DNA from: Watersipora subatra
Taxonomy: Eukaryota > Bryozoa > Gymnolaemata > Cheilostomatida > Watersiporidae
NCBI RefSeq assembly: GCF_963576615.1
Contig: NC_088710.1
Coordinates: forward strand, 21,199,114 to 21,263,113
Direction of reading: 5' to 3'
DNA length: 64,000 nucleotides
Below, piece by piece: positions 52,889-63,111 of this stretch; the stretch's first letter is position 1, and each line of letters starts with the position of its first letter. The notes under the pieces are model-generated. The model had not been told where the DNA came from and did not search any database. It saw nothing but the letters and a program-made list of their open reading frames with translations. The position numbers and the translations under genes are program-made.

Positions 52889-55800
52889 TCATGAATGTTT
52901 GCTTGCTAGACCTACGAGTATCTTCTCGTACTTCTCCACTTCTGCCAAGTGGCAAAGCTTCTTGTAAGCTTTTATTAAATTCTGTATGCTGCGGAACAAA
53001 CCTACTTGCAGGATATCTTTGTCTTTGCATTTATCCGTCTGAAAAACATAAGCTTCTTTATACCGTGCAAGAGCTGATGAATAATTGTCTTTGGCAAGCT
53101 CCAGATCACCAAGAGCCTCTAGCGCATCATATTTAATAGCAACGCAAGAAGTGGCACCATAACTCGCATCAATAAGCTCTCTTGCCTTTTTTATATGTGC
53201 AGTAGCATCCTCGAGGTTTGGAACAAGAATTAGTGTCTTTCCCATTTCTAGAATACTCATCACTAGGTCAGGATGGCTGTTGTTGACATTTTCATAAGCC
53301 GTCTTTCTGCACTTGAGGGCTTTATCACAGTTTTCAAAGGCGTGACTGATATTGAATGTGGCTTGCAGACGAAATATGGAACCAATCTTGCTGTATATAC
53401 AAGCGAAGAGTACGTCTTTGTTGCTAAGAACCTTTGACAGGGTTTCTAGCGTATGCTGGTACCAAAAAAGTGCTTGACTTAAGGTATTCCGCTGTTTGCG
53501 CTCGGATGCAGAGATGCTTTCAATACCCAGAGCTCGTGTGTAGTATAAATCAGCCATATATAAGCACGATTGGCCCAAACTATGATAATGGCAATTTTCG
53601 ACGTGTTTCAGCCGCTCCAGGTAAGTTTTTCTGTCGACTAGACTGCGCAAAGATAAACCTCGAGTTTTTTCTTCCAACATCTCCCGATACTTAGTTAGAC
53701 TTTCTTTGATAGAACGAATGAGAATCAGCTCAGCTTCATGGTACTGCCCTAGAAGGCCAAAAGTTTTTCCAATTTCATTCAAACAGTCTTCCCTGACACT
53801 CTCTGAGCTGTCTAAACCTTCAGAAAGTTCTTCTGCCAATTCATAACAGTTGAAAGAATCATTAAACTTGTTTTGAGTCGCAAAATGTTTTCCTTGCAAG
53901 AGGTAGCTTTTGATAATTTCTGGCTTGATTTTACGATAGTCGGATGTGATTTTCTCTTTGATCTCTAATGCTGCTTTATAGTATGGTAAAGCATCTTTAT
54001 GCTGTTCGAGTGTGTCGTAAGCTAATCCTACTGCTTCTAGAGCTTGAGCTAATTCCATGTGACACGAGCCTTTATAGATTTTACCAAAAATAGCTAAAGA
54101 TCGCTGATAGTAAGTCAAAGAATCCATTCGTAACCCAAAATAACCATAGAGTTTCCCAAGAGACTTATTAAGTTCAGCTAAATCAAGTCGGTTTAAACTT
54201 TCGCTGTATAATGATTCTTTCACAGACAATGATTCTTCATAAAGCTCAAGAGCCTTGGAGTTGTCTCCTATTTTACGGTGCCAATCCGCCGATAACTGCA
54301 ATTTCATAGCAACCGCATCGTGGCATGTTTGATCTCCAAGTAAGTTATTCAAATCTTCCTCAACTTTATCAAAATGTGCTTTGACTTGATCATAATTTTG
54401 TAAGGCCAATGAAACTTCGGCAAATTTAATTAAAAAGCAAATACTATCGAGACCTCGGTACTCCTGTGATTCTTCAAATGTCTTACAGTGAATATAGGCC
54501 AAGCTGTACTGTATTTGAGCTTCGTCCACATTTCCTTCCGCCAATGCAACTGCTCCCAAATAGCCAAAACATTTGCCAGAATCCACATGGTTCTGATTGT
54601 CACCATAAAGCAATTCACAGAGATGTAAACCTTCAGTGAAAAAAGATTTTGCATCTTTCATGTTTCCTTCTTGTACATAAACAAGACCTTTGAGATTGCT
54701 CCAACGTATCAGTAGAGGTACAGTTGTATCTTCATCCAATATTTTTTCGAGTATTTCCATGGCATCATTTAAGTATTGCGATGCCTGCGAGGTATCTTTT
54801 TCACCAAGTAAGGTAGAAGCTAGGTTCACATAGTTACAATATATCGGTAAATTATGCGCATTGCCACCATAAATTTTTTTGTTCATCTCTAATGATTGGA
54901 AGTTATATTTTTTAGCTAAATCGTAATTCTGTATTTCGCAATAAAGCTCTCCTAGTTGTGAATACGTTTCAGCGACTTCTACTTTGCTTTTTTTCTGCTG
55001 GCACTCTTCATGAAAGACTCCTAAAGCGGTAAGGTGGGATGCTAGACATTTGTTGTAATTACCCATGTAACGATAAGCGAGAGCACATTTGTTAACTATT
55101 CGACCATAATCCGAGTGTTTGCAAGAATACATTCGTTCAACTGTCGACATTGCTTCTTCATAATGTTTCACCGCTTCATCTATCATAAGTCTCTTGGCAA
55201 AGCTATCTCCTTGCCTGATACACAAATCCGCAAAAAATTGACTTTCAGGATGTTCACTAGAGAAAAATATTTTCATAGCTGCTAGTGCTAAGTTCAATTT
55301 ATCACGAGCATCTTTATATGAAGTTAATTGTAAGGATACATCAGCTTGGGAGCCTCTTACCAATGCTTTTAGTATGGCCTTATCAGCTTGGTTGTACCGA
55401 TTATCAATGAGTCTATTAGCTTTATCAAGCTTTATATTGGCTTCGTCAAATTCACCTTGACAGGCAAGCGTCGATGCCCATCGGCGCAACAACTTGATTA
55501 TGTTCTTCTCCTGCCCCTCTAATTTCCCTAATATATTATACGCTTGCTGGTATGCCTGGACTGCCGATTTAAAGTTCGATTGTTCGTGACAAGCTTTTCC
55601 TAACTCTTTATACGCCTGCCCGACCTTTTCATGCCTCTTGTCCGCGTACAAACCTAGCAATATATTCATCGCTGCCATATGGTGATTTATACCTGCTTCA
55701 AACTGGCATTGGCTTCGTGCCAAAATTCCTAAAAGATTTTCTGTGTCAGCCATATGTAGTTCTTTTGATCGTTGGTCTTGTACCGTTTCATACATCGTTT

Positions 55801-56095
55801 TAGCAGAATTTATTCGATCGGTAGCTTGACTGTATTTTTCGTGTCTGATCAGACAGCGGGCGGCATCAGCATACGCTTCTCCAAGTGTTAGCTTTTCTAT
55901 TTGTGGAAGTGAGCAGCCCATCTTAATACTTTCTTCAAATAGTTTCAGAGCTGAGCAGTAGTTTCCGCAGGAGTTGTAAAACCTACCAGTTTTTCGGAGA
56001 CATTCGAACACTTCCGGATGATTCTGAGTGTCATGACGTTGAAGTACTTGTTCTAACTGCTGCTCAGCTTCTCTTAGCGGGTCAGTAGAGCCCAT
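52889..56095 (-). CDS. Intronless tetratricopeptide-repeat protein, 1068 aa
   Basis: Single open frame of 1068 codons. The ATG context is strong (A at -3, G at +4). The whole protein is built of TPR-like helix pairs, many close to the 42-residue spacing of kinesin light chain and nephrocystin-type repeats. Examples are YSQLGELYCEIQNYDLAKKY (middle), LGKLYGYFGLRMDSLTYYQR, and VGLAYDTLEQHKDALPYYKA. No signal peptide, membrane segment, kinase, NACHT or other enzymatic domain is visible, so it is probably a cytosolic scaffold. It is convergent with the two-TM gene, with about 2 kb between their stops. The lack of introns contrasts with its neighbours and suggests a retrocopy or an intronless family expansion. 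The exact family is not identified. Confidence 0.93.
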   Translation of the reverse strand: MGSTDPLREAEQQLEQVLQRHDTQNHPEVFECLRKTGRFYNSCGNYCSALKLFEESIKMGCSLPQIEKLTLGEAYADAARCLIRHEKYSQATDRINSAKTMYETVQDQRSKELHMADTENLLGILARSQCQFEAGINHHMAAMNILLGLYADKRHEKVGQAYKELGKACHEQSNFKSAVQAYQQAYNILGKLEGQEKNIIKLLRRWASTLACQGEFDEANIKLDKANRLIDNRYNQADKAILKALVRGSQADVSLQLTSYKDARDKLNLALAAMKIFFSSEHPESQFFADLCIRQGDSFAKRLMIDEAVKHYEEAMSTVERMYSCKHSDYGRIVNKCALAYRYMGNYNKCLASHLTALGVFHEECQQKKSKVEVAETYSQLGELYCEIQNYDLAKKYNFQSLEMNKKIYGGNAHNLPIYCNYVNLASTLLGEKDTSQASQYLNDAMEILEKILDEDTTVPLLIRWSNLKGLVYVQEGNMKDAKSFFTEGLHLCELLYGDNQNHVDSGKCFGYLGAVALAEGNVDEAQIQYSLAYIHCKTFEESQEYRGLDSICFLIKFAEVSLALQNYDQVKAHFDKVEEDLNNLLGDQTCHDAVAMKLQLSADWHRKIGDNSKALELYEESLSVKESLYSESLNRLDLAELNKSLGKLYGYFGLRMDSLTYYQRSLAIFGKIYKGSCHMELAQALEAVGLAYDTLEQHKDALPYYKAALEIKEKITSDYRKIKPEIIKSYLLQGKHFATQNKFNDSFNCYELAEELSEGLDSSESVREDCLNEIGKTFGLLGQYHEAELILIRSIKESLTKYREMLEEKTRGLSLRSLVDRKTYLERLKHVENCHYHSLGQSCLYMADLYYTRALGIESISASERKQRNTLSQALFWYQHTLETLSKVLSNKDVLFACIYSKIGSIFRLQATFNISHAFENCDKALKCRKTAYENVNNSHPDLVMSILEMGKTLILVPNLEDATAHIKKARELIDASYGATSCVAIKYDALEALGDLELAKDNYSSALARYKEAYVFQTDKCKDKDILQVGLFRSIQNLIKAYKKLCHLAEVEKYEKILVGLASKHS

Positions 56096-56399
56096 CGTTG
56101 TTGGTAGCGGCCAGCCGTACTAGTGGAATTATAATGCAGTTATGTCAACTATTTGTAAAATATTTTGCTAGTAGTGCTTTGAATTTCTAAATACTTTGAA
56201 AGTTTATATCATATAACATAAATAAAGTTTATACACGTATATATGTATATACATATAAAATCGGTAAAACAAAATATTACTTTAGATAAAACACTTTAAT
56301 ACTAATAATAGTTTCATGCTTGGTAAGAGCAATCTTCAGATAGTGTTTCATATAAAGTAATTGTCTGTGTTACTGTGATTTTATGCTTTTATTCATATG

Positions 56400-57320
56400 T
56401 ATATTAATGTATAAATAAATGTATATATAATATATGTATAAATCTCAACTTTTGTCTTTTGTTTTCTGTCATCGCTGTGTCCAGCTATCATTGTTTAAAT
56501 TCTGGCAGAGAAAATCTTCCACCGTGCTGGAAATGCACTCGCTATGATTGCGATTGCATGTATGCAAACGTTCTTATCTGATATAGCTCATCTACAGTAT
56601 CCTTATCACAAATAAAGCGAAAAATGTTCGTTTGTTTATGAATTAACATTACCATATGCGTTTGTTATTATTTTGAAAAATTATTTTCGAAAACTATTCA
56701 AAATCCATTATCCTTTTTTATTTGTTCGTAATTTTCGATTGCACCGTTTACATTTCAAATGTTCTGTTACAGTGTTCGTAACTGCAAAAGCACAATTTCA
56801 ATCTTCAAATTCCGGTTATTGCAAAAAGACAGTCCGCTACAAATTGTAAAACTAAAAATGTTCACATGAACATTCTCGAGTAGGAATTGCCTCTACATTC
56901 TCTCTCAATTCGGTCAAACAAAGTACCCTAATTACTTTCGATATCTCTTTTTTACGTTTGTAAAAAATAAAATAAAACCAATAAAATCGTATTCAGAATT
57001 TTGATAGATACTCTCTGCAGGAACAATAACTCTTTTTATACACACATTTCTATGTATTCTTTGTTATTATTAATTCAACATATCCTTGATTCTTTTTCAG
57101 TTCGTTTTATTTGTAGCAGTATCACTTTTCATAGTAACAAATCATACCTTCTCTAGCCATTACTTGTTAAATATTTCACAATTAAACACCTTTACAGTTG
57201 TTTTATTTTTTCTTAATCTATTTGAACTGCACAAAACACTTTTCTCATGATATGAAGTTTAAAAGTTATAATATGTTAATGCTAAATGAAAAGACGTTTT
57301 CTACGCAGACTTTTTATTAC
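56400..57320 (+). repeat. 0.9 kb dispersed repeat, copy 2
   Basis: Second copy of the repeat at 100-1010, same orientation, about 80% alike by eye with gaps. It is followed by CCAGACAATGCCGGGCATTC and then by SINE copy D, so the full unit may be longer. Confidence 0.75.
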
Positions 57321-57394
57321 CCAGACAATGCCGGGCATTCATCTAAATATACTTTTTTCAAAGTTTGTTGCCTGTTTGTCGTCTGTTCGTCGAC

Positions 57395-57515
57395 TGTCGT
57401 TTGGTATGTTCAGTTATAGCTATTAAAATCTTGAAACAAAAAGTTTGCATCGCGCTGGATTTGAGCTCGCGAAAATTACAATGTTTATAAAACAATCATC
57501 TAACCACAATTCTAC
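57395..57515 (-). repeat. tRNA-like SINE, copy D
   Basis: On the - strand: GCGAGCTCAAATCCAGCGCG in the B box place and TTAATAGCTATAACTGAACA as the tail; the head near 57500 is degraded. Confidence 0.5.
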
Positions 57516-58089
57516 AAAGACTTTTACGATTCTTTTGCTTTTAATTTATACTGTATACCCTTTTCTCGATTTCACACACTAAATGATTAATTAATTGATA
57601 CACTACAATACCTACGATGCCCATGTTATAAAATATTTTTCGCCCAACTCTATAGAACACGATGCATTTTCGTCTCCGCCATACTTTGGCGAATCTCTCG
57701 CGAAGTTAAAATTTGACCATTTGTGTAGTGTTTATATACTTTATTAAGAGATACACGTTGCTCGCCATAGCGAGTTCAGCGTTATCCGTTATGGTAAAAA
57801 TGCATTCGCAAACAAAAAGAGATAAAATTTTATTTAAAAGTTGGAAGTTTACTACAATACATAATCAAACTTCCTTTAAAGCACATAAATTACACTAGAA
57901 ATTCCCCTGTCATACAGCCCACGACCTGATATTGGAATAAGTGATAATGGAAAAAAGAAAGGGTAGTGCTGGTTGTTGAAAAAGTAGTTGTCAGCAGGAA
58001 TTGACAGAGTATAGTGTAAATGAGAGTTGTTCGAGATGATATAAAATAAATTTGAGGGAGCACGACTTCAAAAAGGAAATTCTAGTAAT

Positions 58090-58664
58090 CTAGGAATTTG
58101 ACCGGGGAACTTGTTGGCACTTATGACATAGTTGTATTTGAGCATTGTATGTAATGAAATGTTTCTCATTACATCCAGTACATGTGAGCTGTGATATGTT
58201 GTTGTCCAGTCTGCCTAGAAAGTTGTTACGCAGTTCTTGAAAATCAGGACAATCAAAAGATTGAAAATGAGGAATGTGATGAAGGGGGGTAGCAATGGAA
58301 GGAGCAATATTGTTTTGTGCAATATTTTCATGGTCAACGATGTCCATAAAATCATGATCATCATCTGGAAACAAAGGGGCTGCCAAGTCCATGTCATTTA
58401 CATCGCCAACAACCTCTACTGAAGAACTCTCTGAATCAGACGAGTTGTTGTTAATAATTTGAATAGGTGTTGTTGAATATTAGCATTTGATGTTGATGGT
58501 TGCTGTGAAGACTTTCTATTTATCCTCCTATTGAGCTGTAATGATTGAGAGACACGTGGACGGCCAATGCGTCGGCCACGACGTGGTGTTCTGGGAAGTT
58601 GTATTCTATTATAGATGTCAAGTTGTTTTGAAATTAAATTCAAAAGGTCAATTATGCAAAACAT
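58090..58664 (-). pseudogene. Broken zinc-knuckle ORF, possible Helitron N-terminal remnant
   Basis: Two overlapping-frame pieces. The upstream one (58664-58416) is Arg-rich, with PRRGRRIGRPRVSQSLQLNR. The downstream one (58392-58090) ends in a C..C...C..C knuckle (CTGCNEKHF ... CHKCQQ) and a stop. Reading past 58416 in the second frame continues as an acidic Ser-rich linker (SSDSESSSVEVVGDVND), so one frameshift joins them. Basic N-terminus plus short zinc knuckle resembles the start of Helitron replicase-helicase proteins, but no helicase or Rep motif follows. It could also be an unrelated small zinc protein. Confidence 0.35.
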
Positions 58665-59745
58665 AATGTTGTAAAAAATTCACACCTAGTCTACTACTAT
58701 CTCAAACCTATGTTTTACAACAATAAAATGAATATTAATTAAAGCTGTAGGCCTAACCTACTGTAATGTATGTAATTTAACAACAGCATTAACGAAATAT
58801 GTTTATTGTATCTCTGAAATGCAATATTAGAAGTAAAATGGCAAGCTGCTGTGTAATATACACAGTTTGAAAGTTGGTTGTGTTGATGGTAGAATGGTTT
58901 TTAGCGATCTAGCAGAAAGCAAGTATGAGCGTTCACACGTCTGGAAGCTTTCTGCAAACTGGAGCAAAATAAAAAAATGTTTTCGTCATAAAAGGGCGTT
59001 GTAGTTTGGCCCTAGCTTGTACATAAGATGTAAAGAATTTTGACTAACGTTTTAAATTATTTAATGAAACCTTCGGTAATTGGGAAAAAACATAGGCTGA
59101 TAGACTGTGTACCACAATTTCGTACCTGTAAATTGGTCTACGTCTCAAACCGTCTACGTTTATTACAGAAACCTTCGGACAAATAAATTTGAATAATTAT
59201 TCTTATGATAGTTTTATAAAATTAAATAATTATTCTTATAATTGAATATTTTTGCAAGATATTAAAAATGGGAAAATATTAGAAACCTTCGGCAATTCGA
59301 CAATGCTATAGACTGGTGAAATGCGCAGTTTTTTTCGTGAAATGCGCACGACTTAATCGTTCTATACTCTGTCGCTAGGCGTTTCGTTTGCCAGTCTTAA
59401 TTTTAGTAAAATTAAGTCTTGTCAAGTTTTAATAACAATTTCAGGCCGAACTAATTTGTTTATTTGTGTATAATCCGATCAGATGGGTAAGTTTTAGGAT
59501 ATTGTCGACAATTTTCAAAAACCTGGTAACATATTTAAATAGGTTTATAAGTGTTTTGTATCGTTGTTATACTTAAACGACTTCATTGAAAAATGGTTAA
59601 ATTTGTTGATGAGATTTTAGTACAAAGGTTTGCGACGATGTTGATAAATAATTTTCAGGAGTTGTGTGCACATGCATTTATCATAAATCTCTCAAACAAT
59701 CGCTCCGCTCGTGTTTGGTTGTGGGATAATTCTTTTATTATATAG
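58665..59745. other. Intergenic, nothing firm
   Basis: The word GAAACCTTCGG occurs three times (near 59069, 59167, 59281) at roughly 100-base spacing, which may be a decayed tandem repeat. No gene seen. Confidence 0.45.
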
Positions 59746-60649
59746 TTCAATACATCAGAGTCTTGGCATTCGAATGAGCCTATATTCAATACACAAAGAA
59801 TAATAGAACTATGAAAAACAGGGTGTCAAAAGTGTGTTCGCAATAAAAAAACACTTGGTTGCGTTCCCACAATGTGATGTCATAGTTATTATTTTGCCTT
59901 AGGTAGTCGATCCCTTTCGCTGCGATTGAGGCTGCGCTTTTCTGTGACAATCTGTGCTATTAAACCCAAAGAGCGGCAATAATAAACTAGGATTCTAGAT
60001 AATCAACAATGCCCGGGGATTGTGCTAACTCCGACCAATACAAACATATGTTCTGGGTTAATTAATTATGCTTCAATAAATATACTGTCATTGATAAATG
60101 TAATGAAATCACATCGATTAAATTGTGACCTGCAGTTGCGTGGCCCTAGGACTATCTGCCAATGGCGAGATTGACATATAGTCCTAGATATATAGATTGA
60201 CTTTCGTGAGATCACGCAATGCTTGAAATTAATTAGCCTCAGTCATGCCCCTCAACATCACAATAAAAAGAGAAGGCTAGTGCATAATATCATTGGGAAA
60301 ACACAGTATGGTGCTTAAAATCTGAGTTATTTATCATAGAAATAATCTGTACATGGAGAGCTAATGACACTGATTCTTTTGTCATCTTCATTGGTTCTCT
60401 GGAGTTGTCCTACCTTTGCCTGCCACTAGCGTCATTATCGTAGATGATAAATATATGCAGTAAGCAATAAAATCAGCGATAAGAGCACAAAATACCGAAT
60501 ATGAAAATTGTGAGGTCACAATTTTCGAGCCTATCCCATTGAACATTTCTGCGGTAGGGCTCTGGGGAAATCCTGTAAACACCAACCAATGTCTGTCTCA
60601 CTATGTCAAACAATGGGTCATTCGAAATCCAAGACTCTGATGTATTGAA
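59746..60649. mobile_element. 0.9 kb element with TTCAATACATCAGAG ends
   Basis: TTCAATACATCAGAGTCTTG at 59746 and its complement at 60630-60649 (GACTCTGATGTATTGAA); the match extends inward through TTCGAATGA. No clear target duplication apart from AT-rich flanks. The inside has no transposase that I can see. Confidence 0.65.
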
Positions 60650-60897
60650 ATATATGATAAAAAAATGATGTAATTTATGTGCTTTAAGTATGTGTTTAGT
60701 AAGCTGAATTCATTTAAATTAGATTTGGCATTTGTATTACACTTTTGCCTTGAAGGTAAAAACTCTCCACGGTATGTTCTGCAGGTAGTAGGCCTACATT
60801 GTAATGTTATATTATCTTGCAGATCATAACCACAAAATGCATTTAAGTTACCGTAGGTAACTATGTTAACCTAGGTAACTACAAAGTGTACGTGTTG

Positions 60898-60933
60898 ATG
60901 ATGAGCGTGATGGCCAGTCAGAGGTTTATAAAG
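60898..60933 (+). CDS. Candidate first coding exon of unknown gene
   Basis: In-frame ATGs at 60898, 60901 and 60910, then MASQRFIK and a GTTTGT donor at 60934. It ends in phase 0, which fits the exon at 61249. This is weak evidence: a short exon with an imperfect donor. Confidence 0.35.
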
Positions 60934-61248
60934 GTTTGTGCTGTCTATTTTATTATCATTGGAATACTTTATATTCCAACTATTGTAGCCTGAGAGTCTA
61001 GTCCAAGATGTTAAATTATAAAGTTCTGTTCTTTTTCAAATGCACGTATTTCTCTAGAAAGTTATCACTTGAGTATCTATAATACAGCATAATTAGTTTA
61101 TATTATGACATAGTTTAGTTGTCAAGTAAAGCTTGCGTTCTGTTGATATCTGTACAATCACTCAATATTATTAAATAATAAGGTTTTTATTTATTCCTGT
61201 GTATGTTTTAAAGCAACTCTATTTCTCTGTATATTTCCTGTGTTACAG

Positions 61249-61442
61249 GCTGCTCTGAGATGTAATAGGGCTAAGATATCTGATAGAGGGTTTATTCGTC
61301 TAATGAACAACACAACAAGGCTTGCGCTTGATAGGATGGCAGAGAGAAAGCCTCGAAACAAGTTTAATGAACATGTTCATGATACCATTAGTGAAGTGTC
61401 TCGGAAACAGTGGCTAGAACTGTTGGTAAAGACTCGAGCAAA
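61249..61442 (+). CDS. Exon of unrecognised gene
   Basis: Acceptor CTGTGTTACAG with a pyrimidine tract, strong donor GTGAGT at 61443. Encodes 64 codons including CNRAKISDRGFIRLMNNTTR and SEVSRKQWLELLVKTRA, a charged helical-looking segment with no domain I recognise. If joined to 60910-60933, it begins MASQRFIK-AALRCNR. The following exon is not evident; a transposon sits 75 bases downstream, so the rest would lie past it or beyond the window. Confidence 0.5.
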
Positions 61443-61691
61443 GTGAGTAAGAAATCTTCTCTCCTCTGTTTCTTTTTTAACTCTATGAGACTATATCTTA
61501 TTTATAATAACATATACAGTGAAACATGGATAACTCAAACTTTACGGGACCGAGCGAAAGTGTTTGAGTTATCAGAGCGTTCGAGTTATCAGAGCACAGT
61601 GACAAGTGAATGTATTTATCAGTATATAGATACATATACAAACTACATGTATATATAAAACTAAAGTATAGGTTGTTTGTTGTAAGTTAAA

Positions 61692-62040
61692 GGGCATCTG
61701 ATGTAGGGTTTTAAAGTATTTATCAGAAAGTATAGATATTTTTATAAACTTGAGATTTGTGTGTTGTTTTATGTGATGTGACTGCCAGAACTTTTTCAGA
61801 TTAAAATTGGCAAAACCTAATCGCGGTTAAAACGCTCAGAAGACATTTTTTCTTCTGAGTGTTTTACTCGAGATCAATTTTGCCAATTTTAATCTTAAAA
61901 CGTCTTGTCACTCACATCACCTAAAACTGCAAACAAATCTCAGCCTAATAGAAAAATATCTATTCTTTCTGATAATTTTTAAAACTGGACATAAGTAAAC
62001 ATTTATGACCAATGCAAAAACGCATGCTTTACATCTGATC
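61692..62040. mobile_element. Palindromic MITE nested in the pogo element
   Basis: Two arms of about 150-170 bp are imperfect reverse complements. The left arm has TATCAGAAAGTATAGATATT, GAGATTTGTG and GATTAAAATTGGCAAAAC; the right arm has their complements in reverse order. The centre is a tight hairpin around 61850 (CAGAAGACA ... CTTCTG). A related single arm occurs near 46285-46325 (GATTAAAATCAACAAAACTC, GCGGTTAAAACGCTC). Confidence 0.72.
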
Positions 62041-62133
62041 AGTTGTTTCATTTAAAAAACTTATCGAGTGTAGTCTGTGACAAGGTATTTTTTTGACAAA
62101 GATCATCAGTGTGACTTATTGTAGAAATAGATT

Positions 62134-62518
62134 TTAAACAGTTATTATAGTCCTTAAAAACTTGTTAGCCTTTTCTAACAAAATTGGCCCATCGATAGGT
62201 ACGCCTTCATTACGCACTTGTCTAAACCAAGTCAATAATACACCATCCAAATCATCGTGCGACGTTGAACGATCTCTTAGCCATGATGAATTTTGGTCAC
62301 ATAACGATCTTATTCTTTTTTTTTGTTTAATCCATGTTGACACTGTACTTTTTGGAAAATTTTCTCTTTTTGATAATGCTGATAGCTTTTGTCCTGCTTT
62401 GATTTCCTCGAGTACTTTAAGTTTGTCAGAAGGTTTTCACGCTTTTTTTTGCTTGCGTGATGCCATCGTAAAGCGGATGTCTGTTGTAGCGGACGCCAAG
62501 CCACGAGCCTATTTGTGA
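62134..62518 (-). pseudogene. pogo/Tigger transposase N-terminal fragment, frameshifted
   Basis: Read from 62504 down, one frame gives a basic start (HHASKKKRENLLTNL) and another then gives STWIKQKKRIRSLCDQ and DLDGVLLTWFRQVRNEGVPI, DGPILLEKANKF. The last matches the second helix-turn-helix of CENP-B and Tigger transposases (ALLEWF.QAR..G.PVSGP.L..KA). At least one frameshift lies near 62310-62340. The nuclease domain is absent, so the copy cannot be autonomous. Confidence 0.78.
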
Positions 62519-63111
62519 CATTTTATCTTTATGTATCCGCATATAATCACTGTTACAATATGTATTTTGCATGCTGTATCTATCTTTATTAAATTTTTAT
62601 CGCTAATACCTTCTAACGTTTATAGCTTGGCCGTAACTAAGCGAACATCTTAGCGACCCTATTAATCATTTTTATGTGATTTCTTTTTCGGTTCCATTAT
62701 ACGGTACAGGGGAAATTATATGTACACTATACGCGTATAAAAAGCGCTTTCATTAAGAAAGCAGTGTAGTCTCAGCTCCGCGACTAGTGGAAACTCCTTC
62801 GAAGTAAATTGAACGGAAACCACGTTTGTGAATTCGGCAAAAAACTGTTCGAGTTAACGGTGCCGAGGTCGAGTTATATAAAGCCATTTGTCATTGCGTG
62901 GGAACGGACCAAGCAAATCCATTTGAGTTAACCATGTGTTCGTTATATCCGAGGGCGAGTTATCCATGTTTCACTGTATATTGTTTAGAAATAAACGATC
63001 CTTTAGCTCTTTTGCCACCCGAGTCGCATAGTACTAGTCTGTTCAGCAAAGCATTCACATATGGCGAAAGGCCGGGTGGTGCGGCTTTAGTAGTTGATTG
63101 ATTAGAGTGAT

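Larger units (their letters stand above)
61517..62976 (-). mobile_element. pogo/Tigger-type DNA transposon, internally deleted, 1.46 kb
   Basis: Both ends share the perfect 20 bp inverted repeat CAGTGAAACATGGATAACTC and are flanked by TA (61515-61516 and 62977-62978), as for Tc1/mariner-pogo elements. Subterminal GAGTTATC motifs recur at both ends. The - strand inside encodes a broken N-terminal transposase with a CENP-B/Tc5-type DNA-binding region. The DDE catalytic domain is missing. Orientation is given by the transposase remnant. Confidence 0.85.

Noticed and set aside
52891-54654. Open frames within the TPR coding region in other frames.
   Set aside because: Shadows of the 1068-codon frame.
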